Of a DNA stretch of 64,000 nucleotides, positions 24,460 to 33,060 are shown in pieces. The stretch is from Streptomyces acidiscabies (GTDB lineage Bacteria > Actinomycetota > Actinomycetes > Streptomycetales > Streptomycetaceae), in NCBI RefSeq assembly GCF_020010905.1, contig NZ_JAGJBY010000001.1, positions 4,856,001-4,920,000 on the forward strand, given 5' to 3'. The translations under genes and the position numbers were made by a program. A model generated the notes under the pieces. That model was given only the letters and a program-made list of their open reading frames with translations. It did not search any database and was not told the DNA's origin. Positions within the stretch are counted from its first letter, which is position 1. Each line of letters begins with the position of its first letter.

Positions 24460-25257
24460 TCAGCCCAGATGCCCCATCCGGCGGCTGATCTCCTCCGCCC
24501 CCTTCAGCAGCACCGGCGCGAACTCGTGCAGCCGGTTCTCCGTGAAGCGGTACGCCGGTCCCGACGCGCTCAGCGCCGCGATCACCTCGCCGTCCCGGCC
24601 CCGGACCGGCGCCGCCATCGCGTGCAGCCCGACCTCCAACTCCTCCAGCGTGTAGGCGTAGCCGCGCTCCAGCGACTCGGCGAGGTTCTTCTCCAGCTTC
24701 GTCTTCGCCGTGATCGTGCGCGGCGTGAGCTTCTTGAGCCCGGTCTCGGCCAGCAGCGCGGCCCGGTCGGTCGCCGCGAGCGACGCGAGCAGCACCTTGC
24801 CGCTGGACGTCGCGTGCAACGGCGTGAGCTGGCCGACCCAGTTGTGTACGGCGACGGCTCCGGGACCCCGTACCTGGTACAGGTTGATCGCGTACTGCTC
24901 CTGGAGCACCGCGATGTTGACGGTCTCGCCGATCTCCTCGGCGAGCCGCTCGCAGATGGGCCGCGCCTGCTGGGTGATGTCTATCCGTCCGGTCACCGCG
25001 CCCGCGAGCCGGACGATGCCGAACCCCAGCCGGTACTTGCCGCGTTCACCGGCCTGTTCGACCAGTCCGCGCGCCTCCAGCGCGCCGAGCAGGCGGAACG
25101 CGGTGGATTTGTGAACCTCGATCTCCGCCGCCACCTCGCTGACCCCCGCTTCGCCGCGCTGGGCGAGGATCTCCATGACGCTGATCGCACGATCGACCGA
25201 CTGGACCCCGCCGGCCTGGGAAGTGGACGTCTCGGTATCAGGCGTGTAGTTGCTCAC
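24460..25257 (-). CDS. IclR-family transcriptional regulator, probable regulator of the betaine cluster
   Basis: 265 residues. The N-terminal winged HTH is QSVDRAISVMEILAQRG, then VSEVAAEIEVHKSTAFRLLG. The IclR effector domain follows, with TPLHATSSGKVLLA and GYAYTLEELEVGLHAMAAPV. The start is set at GTG 25257 because no ribosome site exists and TATAGT lies six bases upstream, suggesting a leaderless transcript. Longer frames upstream run into the operator region. It sits in the middle of the cluster between the oxygenase and choline dehydrogenase genes, and is the only regulator there whose binding sites would be expected at all the cluster promoters. The effector could be choline, betaine or dimethylglycine. 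Confidence 0.9.
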   Translation of the reverse strand: MSNYTPDTETSTSQAGGVQSVDRAISVMEILAQRGEAGVSEVAAEIEVHKSTAFRLLGALEARGLVEQAGERGKYRLGFGIVRLAGAVTGRIDITQQARPICERLAEEIGETVNIAVLQEQYAINLYQVRGPGAVAVHNWVGQLTPLHATSSGKVLLASLAATDRAALLAETGLKKLTPRTITAKTKLEKNLAESLERGYAYTLEELEVGLHAMAAPVRGRDGEVIAALSASGPAYRFTENRLHEFAPVLLKGAEEISRRMGHLG

Positions 25258-25294
25258 AGTGAAACTATACGCGCGGTAAACAACGCGACCGCAA
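25255..25294 (-). promoter_or_regulatory. Probable leaderless promoter of the IclR gene
   Basis: On the minus strand TTGCGG (25289-25294) is followed after 19 bases by TATAGT (25264-25269), then six bases and the GTG start at 25257. Transcription would begin at or next to the start codon. Half-sites resembling the cluster operator (GTTG, CGCAA) are scattered between. Confidence 0.5.
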
Positions 25295-25323
25295 GCAACA
25301 CGTCCGTAGCAAACTCGTTCCAA

Positions 25324-25359
25324 GTTGCGCTTACCGCAACCTGGTGCGCATAGCGCGCT
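25324..25359 (+). promoter_or_regulatory. Tandem operator pair between IclR and choline dehydrogenase genes
   Basis: GTTGCGCTTACCGCAAC (25324-25340) is the best palindrome of the set and differs from the 21694 site by one base. The second site GGTGCGCATAGCGCGCT starts 19 bases later (25343). No TTGAC-type -35 precedes this pair, so the betA promoter differs from the others or is not recognisable. Confidence 0.62.
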
Positions 25360-25408
25360 CAGCACTAGCATTCCCGGCGTACCAATGGCGCGAGGGAGAC
25401 GAGGCACC

Positions 25409-27079
25409 ATGGCAACACCCCACTACGACTTCGTCATCGTCGGCGGCGGCTCGGCAGGCAGCGCACTGGCGAACCGCCTCTCCGCGAATCCGGCGAACCG
25501 GGTCCTGGTCCTGGAGGCGGGGCGCAGCGACCACCCCTGGGACGTCTTCATCCACATGCCCGCCGCACTCACCTACCCCATCGGCAGCCGCTTCTACGAC
25601 TGGAAGTACGAGTCCGAGCCCGAGCCCCACATGGGCGGGCGGCGCGTCTACCACGCGCGCGGCAAGGTTCTCGGCGGCTCCTCCAGCATCAACGGCATGA
25701 TCTTCCAGCGCGGCAACCCCATGGACTACGAGCGCTGGGCCGCCGACCCCGGCATGGAGACCTGGGACTACGCGCACTGCCTGCCCTACTTCCGGCGCAT
25801 GGAGAACTGTCTCGCCGCCGACCCCGACGACCCCTTCCGGGGGCACGACGGGCCCCTCGTCCTCGAACGCGGGCCCGCCTCCAACCCGTTGTTCGGCGCG
25901 TTCCTCAAAGCCACCGAGGAGGCCGGGTACGCGCCCACGTCCGACGTCAACGGATTCCGGCAGGAGGGCTTCGCCGCGTTCGACCGCAACGTGCACCGCG
26001 GGCGGCGCCTGTCCGCGTCCAAGGCCTACCTCAAGCCCGTCCGCAAACGCCCCAACCTCACCGTGAAGACACGGGCGTTCGTCACCCGGGTTCTTTTCGA
26101 GGGCAAACGCGCGGTCGGCGTCGAGTACGAACGCGGCCCCGGAGCCGCCCAGCAGGTCCGCGCCGGCGAGGTCATCCTGTGCGGCGGCGCCATCAACTCC
26201 CCGCAGCTCCTCCAGGTCTCGGGCATAGGCAACGCCGAGGAACTGAGCGCCCTCGGCATCGACGTCGTCCACGACCTGCCCGGCGTCGGCGAGAACCTCC
26301 AGGACCACCTGGAGGTGTACGTCCAGTACGCCTGCAAACAACCCGTCTCCATGCAGCCGTACATGGCGAAGTGGCGGGCCCCCTTCATCGGCCTCCAGTG
26401 GCTCTTCCGCAAGGGTCCCGCCGCCACGAACCACTTCGAGGCGGGGGGCTTCGCGCGCAGCAACGACGACGTCGACTACCCCAACCTGATGTTCCACTTC
26501 CTCCCGATCGCGGTCCGCTACGACGGCTCGTCACCGGCCGGGGGGCACGGCTACCAGGTCCATGTGGGCCCCATGTACTCCGACGCGATCGGCTCGGTGA
26601 AGATAAAGACCAAGGACCCCCGGGTCCACCCCGCCCTGCGCTTCAACTACCTCTCCACGGAACAGGATCGCCGCGAGTGGGTGGAGGCGATCCGGGTGGC
26701 CCGCAACCTCCTGAGCCAACCGGCGATGGCCCCCTACAACGACGGCGAGATCTCCCCGGGCCCGTCCGTCGCCTCCGACGAGGAGATCCTCGCGTGGGTC
26801 GCCAAGGAGGGCGAGACGGCCCTCCACCCGTCCTGCACCTGCAAGATGGGCACGGACGAGATGTCGGTGGTCGACCCCGAGTCGATGCGGGTCCACGGCG
26901 TGGAGGGCCTGCGCGTGGTCGACGCCTCGGTGATGCCGTACGTCACCAACGGCAACATCTACGCCCCGGTCATGATGATCGCTGAGAAGGCGGCGGACCT
27001 GATCCTGGGCAAGACCCCGCTCCCGGCGTCGGAGGCGGAGTACTACCGCCACAGGGACGCGCAGAAGCAGGCGGGTTAG
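25409..27079 (+). CDS. betA: Choline dehydrogenase (GMC oxidoreductase family)
   Basis: 556 residues, the usual BetA length. It oxidises choline to betaine aldehyde with FAD. The FAD motif VIVGGGSAGSALANRL is at residues 9-24, the GMC signature VLGGSSSINGMIFQRG near 90, the second signature GGAINSPQLLQVSGIGN near 258, and the active-site histidine region LHPSCTCKMG and YVTNGNIYAPVMMIAEKAADL near the end. ATG at 25409 is preceded by GGAGACGAGG; an in-frame ATG eight codons upstream is less likely. It is monocistronic, ending at a strong terminator. Confidence 0.93.
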   Translation: MATPHYDFVIVGGGSAGSALANRLSANPANRVLVLEAGRSDHPWDVFIHMPAALTYPIGSRFYDWKYESEPEPHMGGRRVYHARGKVLGGSSSINGMIFQRGNPMDYERWAADPGMETWDYAHCLPYFRRMENCLAADPDDPFRGHDGPLVLERGPASNPLFGAFLKATEEAGYAPTSDVNGFRQEGFAAFDRNVHRGRRLSASKAYLKPVRKRPNLTVKTRAFVTRVLFEGKRAVGVEYERGPGAAQQVRAGEVILCGGAINSPQLLQVSGIGNAEELSALGIDVVHDLPGVGENLQDHLEVYVQYACKQPVSMQPYMAKWRAPFIGLQWLFRKGPAATNHFEAGGFARSNDDVDYPNLMFHFLPIAVRYDGSSPAGGHGYQVHVGPMYSDAIGSVKIKTKDPRVHPALRFNYLSTEQDRREWVEAIRVARNLLSQPAMAPYNDGEISPGPSVASDEEILAWVAKEGETALHPSCTCKMGTDEMSVVDPESMRVHGVEGLRVVDASVMPYVTNGNIYAPVMMIAEKAADLILGKTPLPASEAEYYRHRDAQKQAG

Positions 27080-27089
27080 CCGTATACGA

Positions 27090-27128
27090 CGGTGGGTGGA
27101 GCCGGGCTGCCGGCTCCACCCACCGTTT
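27090..27128 (+). terminator. Strong terminator after betA
   Basis: A 16-base perfect stem (27090-27105 with 27110-27125), tetraloop GCTG, followed by TTT. The stop codon of a convergent small gene begins at 27128, so the hairpin can serve both strands. Confidence 0.85.
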
Positions 27129-27292
27129 CAGCTGTCGGCACCCTCCCGGCTCCCCGGCACCAACACGGCGAGTGTGCTGCGCGCTTCACGCCGCAGAGCA
27201 TGGCTGCGGGAGAACGTGGCGGTGAGAGCGATGAGCGAGACAGTGCAGCCGTAGAACACGGCGGCGATGCTGGAGAGGAGCCCGACCGACAC
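27128..27292 (-). CDS. Small membrane protein (54 residues)
   Basis: GTG at 27292; the product starts VSVGLLSSIAAVFYGCTVSL and has one hydrophobic segment of about 20 residues, then FSRSHALRREARSTLAVLV and a polar end. The basic segment after the membrane span suggests a cytoplasmic C-terminus. AAGGG lies about 11 bases upstream. It resembles the many uncharacterised small one-span proteins of Streptomyces. The stop touches the betA terminator. Confidence 0.55.
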   Translation of the reverse strand: MSVGLLSSIAAVFYGCTVSLIALTATFSRSHALRREARSTLAVLVPGSREGADS

Positions 27293-27404
27293 CGGGCACG
27301 CACCCTTCTTCCCCCGTCCGGCCCGCGCGTCAAATCAGGCGGGCGCCGATGCGTTTCCTCTCCACCATACGAGAGCCGTCAACCCGGCGGTAGTGGGCGA
27401 CGGT

Positions 27405-28277
27405 TCACCGGAACACCACCGTCCGGTTCCCGTCCACCATCACCCGGCTCTCGCTGTGCCACTTCACCGCATGCGCCAGCACCTGCGCCTCCACGTCCCG
27501 CCCCACCGTCACCAGATCCCCCGGCGCCAGCGAGTGGTCCACCCGCGTCACGTCCTGCTCGATGATCTGTCCCTCGTCGAGGTCGGGTGTCACGTAGTGC
27601 GCGGTCGCCCCCACCAGCTTCACCCCCCGCAGATGCGCCTGGTCGTAAGGCCGGGCCCCCTTGAAGCTCGGCAGGAAGGAGTGGTGGATGTTGATGGCCC
27701 GCCCTTCGAGCTGCTTGCACAGGTCGTCCGACAGGACCTGCATGTAACGCGCGAGTACCACGAGATCGACATCGAGATCACGCACCAGCTCCAACAGCCG
27801 CGCCTCGGCCTCGGGCTTGGTGTCCTTGGTGACCGGGATGTGGTGGAAGGGCACCCCGTAACTCTCGGCGAGCCCCTCGAAGTCCCGGTGGTTGGAGACG
27901 ATCGCCGGGATCTCGATGTTGAGCGCGCCCGAACGCCCCCTGAACAGCAGGTCGTTGAGGCAGTGCCCGAACTTGGAGACCATGATGAGGGTCCGGGTCG
28001 GCGTGGCGGCGTCCCGCAGCGTCCAGGTGATGTTGTACGCCTGGGCGACGGGCCCGAACCGCAGCCGCAGGGACTCCAACTCGCAGGCGGGGTCGGTCAC
28101 ATCGAAGTGGACCCGCATGAAGAACCGCCCGGTCAGCCGGTCGTCGAACTGCTGACTCTCCAGGATGTTCCCGGAGTTGCGGACGAGGAACCCGCTCACG
28201 GCGTGCACCAGCCCGACGCTGTCGGGGCAGGAGAGGGTGAGCACGAACTCACGGCCGGATCGTGTACGAGGGGACAT
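27405..28277 (-). CDS. purU: Formyltetrahydrofolate deformylase
   Basis: 290 residues, the usual PurU length. It hydrolyses 10-formyl-THF to formate and THF. An N-terminal ACT domain (about 8-85, FVLTLSCPDSVGLVHAVSGF) is followed by the formyltransferase-fold domain with IPAIVSNHRDFEGLAE, the active-site region INIHHSFLPSFKGARPYDQA, and the aspartate in DLDEGQIIEQDV. ATG at 28277 has GGAGG five bases upstream. In this cluster it can drain the C1 units loaded onto folate by dimethylglycine oxidation, freeing THF. It is divergent from betB and has its own operator pair. Confidence 0.94.
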   Translation of the reverse strand: MSPRTRSGREFVLTLSCPDSVGLVHAVSGFLVRNSGNILESQQFDDRLTGRFFMRVHFDVTDPACELESLRLRFGPVAQAYNITWTLRDAATPTRTLIMVSKFGHCLNDLLFRGRSGALNIEIPAIVSNHRDFEGLAESYGVPFHHIPVTKDTKPEAEARLLELVRDLDVDLVVLARYMQVLSDDLCKQLEGRAINIHHSFLPSFKGARPYDQAHLRGVKLVGATAHYVTPDLDEGQIIEQDVTRVDHSLAPGDLVTVGRDVEAQVLAHAVKWHSESRVMVDGNRTVVFR

Positions 28278-28290
28278 GCTGGCCTCCGTT

Positions 28291-28355
28291 GATGCGCATG
28301 ACACAACGCGGTGAGCGATACGCAACATGGTCGGGCGATGCTGGGGGGAGGTCAA
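28291..28355 (-). promoter_or_regulatory. Promoter and tandem operator pair, purU
   Basis: Read on the minus strand: TTGACC (28350-28355), 17-base spacer, GACCAT (28327-28332), immediately followed by the pair at 28310-28326 and 28291-28307 (plus-strand spelling GGTGAGCGATACGCAAC and GATGCGCATGACACAAC). Spacing is again 19 bases. Confidence 0.6.
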
Positions 28356-28404
28356 GGCCACCGGGTCAACTGCCCCGTTGGCGAAATCGTCACCGGCGAA
28401 CCCC

Positions 28405-28469
28405 TTGACGACGCTCTGTCGGTTCGTCACTGTGTTCCACCACAAGCAATCAGATGCACTATGCGCAAC
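28405..28469 (+). promoter_or_regulatory. Promoter and tandem operator pair, betB-transporter operon
   Basis: TTGACG (28405-28410), 17-base spacer, CACTGT (28428-28433), directly followed by GTTCCACCACAAGCAAT (28434-28450) and GATGCACTATGCGCAAC (28453-28469), start-to-start 19 bases. Confidence 0.58.
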
Positions 28470-28511
28470 GAATCTCGATACGGGGCATTTTCTTCCGGAA
28501 GGGCACGGCGC

Positions 28512-29981
28512 GTGGCAGACCTGTACGTGGACGGCGAGTGGCGGGATTCGGCCGCCGAAGGGCGCCGCGAGATCCGATGTCCCGCCGACGGCACCCTCGT
28601 CGCGACGGTCGCGGAGGCGGCCCGCGAGGACACGGAAGCGGCGATAGCGGCGGCCCGCCGAGCCTTCGACACCGGCCCCTGGCCCCGCACCCCCGAACGC
28701 GACCGGGGCGCGGTCCTGCTGCGCACGGCGGACCTGATCGAGCGCGACACGAAGGAATTCGCCCGCGCGGAGTCCCTCGACACGGGCAAGCGCCTCGTGG
28801 AGAGCGAGTACGACATCGCGGACGTCGTCTCCTGTCTGCGCTACTACGGCGGCCTCGCCGGCACCTCCGCGGGCCGCGTCATCGACACCGGCCGCGACGA
28901 CGCGATCAGCCGCGTCGAGTACGCCCCGGTAGGGGTCTGCGGACTGATCACCCCGTGGAACTACCCGCTGCTCCAGGCGAGTTGGAAGGTCGCCCCGGCG
29001 CTCGTCGCGGGCAACACGTTCGTCCTGAAGCCCAGCGAACTCACCCCCTCCACCGCGATCCTCCTCATGCGGGCCCTCGAAGAGGCCGGCCTCCCGCCGG
29101 GCGTCGCGAACCTCGTCCTGGGCGCCGGAGCCGAGGCGGGCGCCCCCCTCGCCGACCACCCCGACGTCGACCTCGTCTCCTTCACCGGCGGCGTGGAGAC
29201 CGGCAAGCGCGTGATGGCGAGCGCCGCCGCCACCGTCAAGAAGACGGCCCTGGAACTCGGCGGCAAGAACCCCAACGTGGTCTTCGCCGACGCCGACTTC
29301 GAGGCGGCCGTCGACTTCGCGCTCACCGCCGTCTTCCTCCACTCCGGCCAGGTCTGCTCGGCAGGAGCCCGCCTCATCGTCGAGGACTCCCTGCACGACC
29401 GCTTCGTCGACGAGGTCGTCCGCAGGGCCCGACTCATCCGCCTGGGCGGCCCGTTCGACGCCGCCGCCGAGACCGGCCCGCTGATCTCCGCAGCGCACCT
29501 CGCGAAGGTCGAGGCGTACGTCGCGGCCGGCATTGCCGAGGGCGCCGTACTGCGCTGCGGCGGCGAGCGCCCCGCCGACCCCGCGCTGGCGGACGGCTTC
29601 TACTACCCGCCGACCGTCCTGGACGCCTGCACGCAGGACATGCGCGTCGTGCACGAGGAGTCCTTCGGACCCGTCCTGACCGTGGAGCGGTTCACGGACG
29701 AGGACGACGCCGTACGCATCGCGAACGACACGGAGTACGGCCTCGCGGGAGCCGTGTGGACCGAGGACGCGGGGAAGGCCCAGCGGGTCGCCCGGCGGCT
29801 GCGGCACGGCACCGTGTGGATCAACGACTACCACCCCTATGTGCCGCAAGCGGAATGGGGTGGCTTCGGGCGCTCGGGAGTGGGCCGGGAGTTGGGACCG
29901 ACCGGCCTGGACGAATACCGGGAGCCCAAACACATCTGGCAGAACATCCGACCCCGGCCTCAGCGCTGGTTCAGCGGCTGA
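28512..29981 (+). CDS. betB: Betaine-aldehyde dehydrogenase (ALDH family)
   Basis: 489 residues, the normal BetB length. It oxidises betaine aldehyde to glycine betaine with NAD(P). The ALDH active site is complete: TPWNYPLLQASWKVAPAL, SFTGGVETGKRVM, the general base in ELGGKNPNVVF, and the catalytic cysteine in HSGQVCSAGARL. The C-terminus carries EWGGFGRSGVGRELG. The start is GTG 28512 with GGAAGG nine bases upstream; longer frames from 28311 cross the operator pair and are rejected. The ABC transporter follows after 29 bases, likely in the same transcript. Confidence 0.92.
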   Translation: MADLYVDGEWRDSAAEGRREIRCPADGTLVATVAEAAREDTEAAIAAARRAFDTGPWPRTPERDRGAVLLRTADLIERDTKEFARAESLDTGKRLVESEYDIADVVSCLRYYGGLAGTSAGRVIDTGRDDAISRVEYAPVGVCGLITPWNYPLLQASWKVAPALVAGNTFVLKPSELTPSTAILLMRALEEAGLPPGVANLVLGAGAEAGAPLADHPDVDLVSFTGGVETGKRVMASAAATVKKTALELGGKNPNVVFADADFEAAVDFALTAVFLHSGQVCSAGARLIVEDSLHDRFVDEVVRRARLIRLGGPFDAAAETGPLISAAHLAKVEAYVAAGIAEGAVLRCGGERPADPALADGFYYPPTVLDACTQDMRVVHEESFGPVLTVERFTDEDDAVRIANDTEYGLAGAVWTEDAGKAQRVARRLRHGTVWINDYHPYVPQAEWGGFGRSGVGRELGPTGLDEYREPKHIWQNIRPRPQRWFSG

Positions 29982-30010
29982 GGCCGGGACACCTGAAAAG
30001 AGGTCCGACT

Positions 30011-31087
30011 GTGCTCCCCACACAGACCGAGGTGCCCCAGCGGCGCGGCACACCCAAGGACTCGGACGGTACGCCGGTCATCTCCGTGCGCGACCTGTGG
30101 AAGGTGTTCGGACCGAAGGCCGACAAGGTCCCCGGCTCCGAGGAACTGAGCGGCCTCGGCCGCCGTGAACTCATGGACCGTACCGGCTGTACGGCCGCCG
30201 TGCGCGACGTCGGCTTCGAGGTGGCCCCGGGCGAGGTCTTCGTCGTCATGGGCCTGTCCGGCTCCGGCAAGTCCACCCTGGTGCGCTGTCTCACCCGGCT
30301 GATCGAACCCACCTCGGGCGAGATCGTCTTCGAGGGCGAGAACATCCGCGACGCCGACCCCGCCCGGCTGCGCGAGCTGCGCCGCCGCAAGTTCTCCATG
30401 GTCTTCCAGCACTTCGGCCTCCTCCCGCACCGCAAGGTCGTCGACAACGTCGCCTTCGGCCTGGAGATCCGGGGCGCCGGACGCGCCGAGCGGATGAAAC
30501 GCGCCCTGGAGGTCGTCGAGTTGGTCGGCCTCTCCGGCTACGAGAACTCCTACCCCGACCAGTTGTCCGGCGGCATGCAGCAACGCGTGGGCCTCGCACG
30601 GGCGTTGGCGGGCGACCCCGAGGTCCTCTTCTTCGACGAACCCTTCTCCGCGCTCGACCCCCTCATCCGCCGCGACATGCAGAGCGAGGTCGTCCGCCTG
30701 CACCACGAGGTCGGCAAGACCATGGTGTTCATCACCCACGACCTCTCCGAGGCCCTCAAACTCGGCGACCGCATCCTCATCATGCGCGACGGCAAGATGG
30801 TCCAGTGCGGCACCGGCGACGAACTCGTGGGCGCCCCGGCCGACGACTACGTCAAGGAGTTCGTGCGGGACGTGCCGCGCGGGGACGTCCTCACCCTGCG
30901 CTGGATCATGCGCCCCGCGCGGGACGACGACGCCCTCGACGGCCCCGAACTCGGCCCCGACGTCGTCGTACGCGAGGCGACGCGGGCCGTGCTCGCCGCC
31001 GAGAAGCCCGTGAAGGTCGTCGAGAACGGGCAGTTGCTCGGGATCGTCGGGGACGAGGAGATCCTCGCGGTGGTGGCCGGGCGATGA
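30011..31087 (+). CDS. Glycine betaine/proline-type ABC transporter ATP-binding protein
   Basis: 358 residues, ProV/OpuAA family. Walker A GLSGSGKST is near 80-88, the Q-loop in SMVFQHFGLLPH, the signature LSGGMQQRV near 185, Walker B VLFFDEPFSALDP near 205, and the H-loop FITHD near 240. A roughly 80-residue CBS-like tail follows the ATPase, shorter than a full double-CBS module. The insert between the first strand and the P-loop (residues about 35-60) is the typical OpuAA one. GTG 30011 has AGAGG seven bases upstream. It overlaps the permease by ATGA. Confidence 0.93.
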   Translation: MLPTQTEVPQRRGTPKDSDGTPVISVRDLWKVFGPKADKVPGSEELSGLGRRELMDRTGCTAAVRDVGFEVAPGEVFVVMGLSGSGKSTLVRCLTRLIEPTSGEIVFEGENIRDADPARLRELRRRKFSMVFQHFGLLPHRKVVDNVAFGLEIRGAGRAERMKRALEVVELVGLSGYENSYPDQLSGGMQQRVGLARALAGDPEVLFFDEPFSALDPLIRRDMQSEVVRLHHEVGKTMVFITHDLSEALKLGDRILIMRDGKMVQCGTGDELVGAPADDYVKEFVRDVPRGDVLTLRWIMRPARDDDALDGPELGPDVVVREATRAVLAAEKPVKVVENGQLLGIVGDEEILAVVAGR

Positions 31088-33060
31088 CGACAGTCCTGGA
31101 GAAACCCACAGAGTCCGCCGAGCCACCGGTAGTTGACGAACCGTCAGCCAGCAGGATCACCCGGCCCCGGCTGGTGGCGGCCATTCTCGCGGCGTGGCTG
31201 CTCCTGTTCGCCGTCCTCAAGGGCAAGCAGACCCTGTCGCTCGCGGCGGCCGATCTCACCGACCTGCACCGCTGGTTCAACGACGTCAACGACTCGATCG
31301 GCGCGAACCGCGACTCCAACCCGCTCTTCGAGTACTTCTTCAACGACATCCGCACGGCGATCGACCATCTCGGCGTGTTCGTCCAGGAGTTGATCGCCCA
31401 GCCGCCGGACGGCCGGCCCGTCCCGCAGATCGGCTGGTTCGGGGTCGTCGGGATCGTCGCCCTCGTCTCCTGGGCCTTCGGGAACTGGCGCGTCGCGCTC
31501 CTCGCGACGGCCGGCTTCACCTTCCTCGGGCTGCAAGGCCTGTGGCAGGAGAGCATGGACACCTTCGCGCTCACCCTCTCGGCGGTCCTCCTCGCCCTGC
31601 TGATCGGCATCCCGCTGGGCGTGTGGGCGGGCGTCTCCGACCGGGTGAACCGGATCCTGACGCCGTTCCTCGACTTCATGCAGACGATGCCGACCTTCGT
31701 CTACCTGGCCCCGCTGACCCTGTTCTTCCTGATCGGCCCGGCCTCCGCGACCATCGCCACCCTCATCTACGCGGCCCCGCCCGCGATCCGCATCACCGCC
31801 CACGCCATCCGCGCGGTCCCCGCGACGACCGTCGAGGCCGCCGAATCCCTCGGCGCGACCAGGGGACAGGCCCTGCGCAAGGTCCTGCTCCCGATGTCCC
31901 GCCGCACGGTCGTGATGGGCGTCAACCAGACCATCATGGCCGCGCTCGCCATGGCCACCATCGCCGCCCTCATCGACGCGCCCGGCCTCGGCAAGACCGT
32001 CGTCCAGGCACTCCAGTCCCTCGACGTCGGCACGGCGTTCAACGCGGGCCTCGCGATCGTCGTCCTCGCGATCGTCCTGGACCGCGTCACCACGGCCGCC
32101 GCCGAACGGGGCCGGACGACCTTCAAATGGCGCCCCCACCTCCTCGCGGCCGGCGCGGCGGGCGTCGCCGTCATGATCTACCTCTCCCACGTCTACGTCT
32201 GGGCCGCGCAGTTCCCCGGCAGCGGACAGACCGGCGAGAAGATCGCGAGCGCCGCCGACTCGGCGACGACCTGGGCGCAGGACCACCTCTCCGGCCTGAC
32301 CAACGGCTTCCGCGACGCCGTCACCACCGGCCTCCTCAACCCCTTCCAGACCCTCCTCACCGACTCCCCGTGGTGGCTCGTCGGCCTTGTCCTCGCCGGG
32401 ATCGGCACGGTCCTCGGCGGCGTACGCGCCGGGATCACGGCGGCGATCTGCGTCGGACTCCTGATCGGTACGGGCCTGTGGTCCGACGCGATGACGACGC
32501 TCGCCTCGACCGCCTTCGCCACCGTCATGGTGATGCTCCTCGGCATCGTCTTCGGCGTGTGGATGGGCCGCAGCCGCACGGTCGACCGCGTCCTGCGGCC
32601 GACCCTGGACGCGGCGCAGGTCATGCCCCCGTTCGTCTACCTGGTGCCGTTCCTCGCGCTGTTCGGCGCGACCCGGTTCACGGCGATCGTCGCCGCCGTG
32701 GTGTACGCCGCCCCCGTCGCCATCAAGATCATCGCGGACGGCGTACGGAACGTCCCGGAGACCACCGTGGAGGCGGCGACCTCGGCCGGCGCCGGCACCT
32801 GGCAGCTCGTCACCAAGGTTCAACTCCCCATGGCACGCGGCGCGTTGACCCTCGCCACCAACCAGGGGCTGATCTACGTCCTGTCGATGGTCGTCGTCGG
32901 CGGCCTGGTCGGCGCGGGCGCGCTCGGGTACGACGTCGTCGCCGGGTTCTCGCAGGGCCAGTTGTACGGCAAGGGGCTCGCCGCCGGGCTCGCGATCGTG
33001 CTGCTCGGCGTCATGTTCGACCGGATCACGCAGGCCGCCGCGCAAAGGACGACCCGATGA
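31084..33060 (+). CDS. Fused double permease of the glycine betaine ABC transporter
   Basis: 658 residues, about twice a ProW/OpuAB permease. Two complete membrane domains lie in tandem. The first (about 170-345) carries FMQTMPTFVYLAPLTLFFLIG and the coupling loop TTVEAAESLGATRGQALRKV. The second (about 455-650) carries AAQVMPPFVYLVPFLALFGA and TTVEAATSAGAGTWQLVTKV. A hydrophobic stretch and a polar loop connect them, and an extra membrane region precedes the first. One chain may thus supply both halves of the channel. ATG 31084 overlaps the ATPase stop, and the stop overlaps the binding-protein start (ATGA), so all three are coupled. Confidence 0.93.
   Translation: MTTVLEKPTESAEPPVVDEPSASRITRPRLVAAILAAWLLLFAVLKGKQTLSLAAADLTDLHRWFNDVNDSIGANRDSNPLFEYFFNDIRTAIDHLGVFVQELIAQPPDGRPVPQIGWFGVVGIVALVSWAFGNWRVALLATAGFTFLGLQGLWQESMDTFALTLSAVLLALLIGIPLGVWAGVSDRVNRILTPFLDFMQTMPTFVYLAPLTLFFLIGPASATIATLIYAAPPAIRITAHAIRAVPATTVEAAESLGATRGQALRKVLLPMSRRTVVMGVNQTIMAALAMATIAALIDAPGLGKTVVQALQSLDVGTAFNAGLAIVVLAIVLDRVTTAAAERGRTTFKWRPHLLAAGAAGVAVMIYLSHVYVWAAQFPGSGQTGEKIASAADSATTWAQDHLSGLTNGFRDAVTTGLLNPFQTLLTDSPWWLVGLVLAGIGTVLGGVRAGITAAICVGLLIGTGLWSDAMTTLASTAFATVMVMLLGIVFGVWMGRSRTVDRVLRPTLDAAQVMPPFVYLVPFLALFGATRFTAIVAAVVYAAPVAIKIIADGVRNVPETTVEAATSAGAGTWQLVTKVQLPMARGALTLATNQGLIYVLSMVVVGGLVGAGALGYDVVAGFSQGQLYGKGLAAGLAIVLLGVMFDRITQAAAQRTTR

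Noticed and set aside
28278..30053. Upstream extension of the purU frame through the betB region
   Set aside because: The true ATG at 28277 has GGAGG, and the extension is a shadow of betB.
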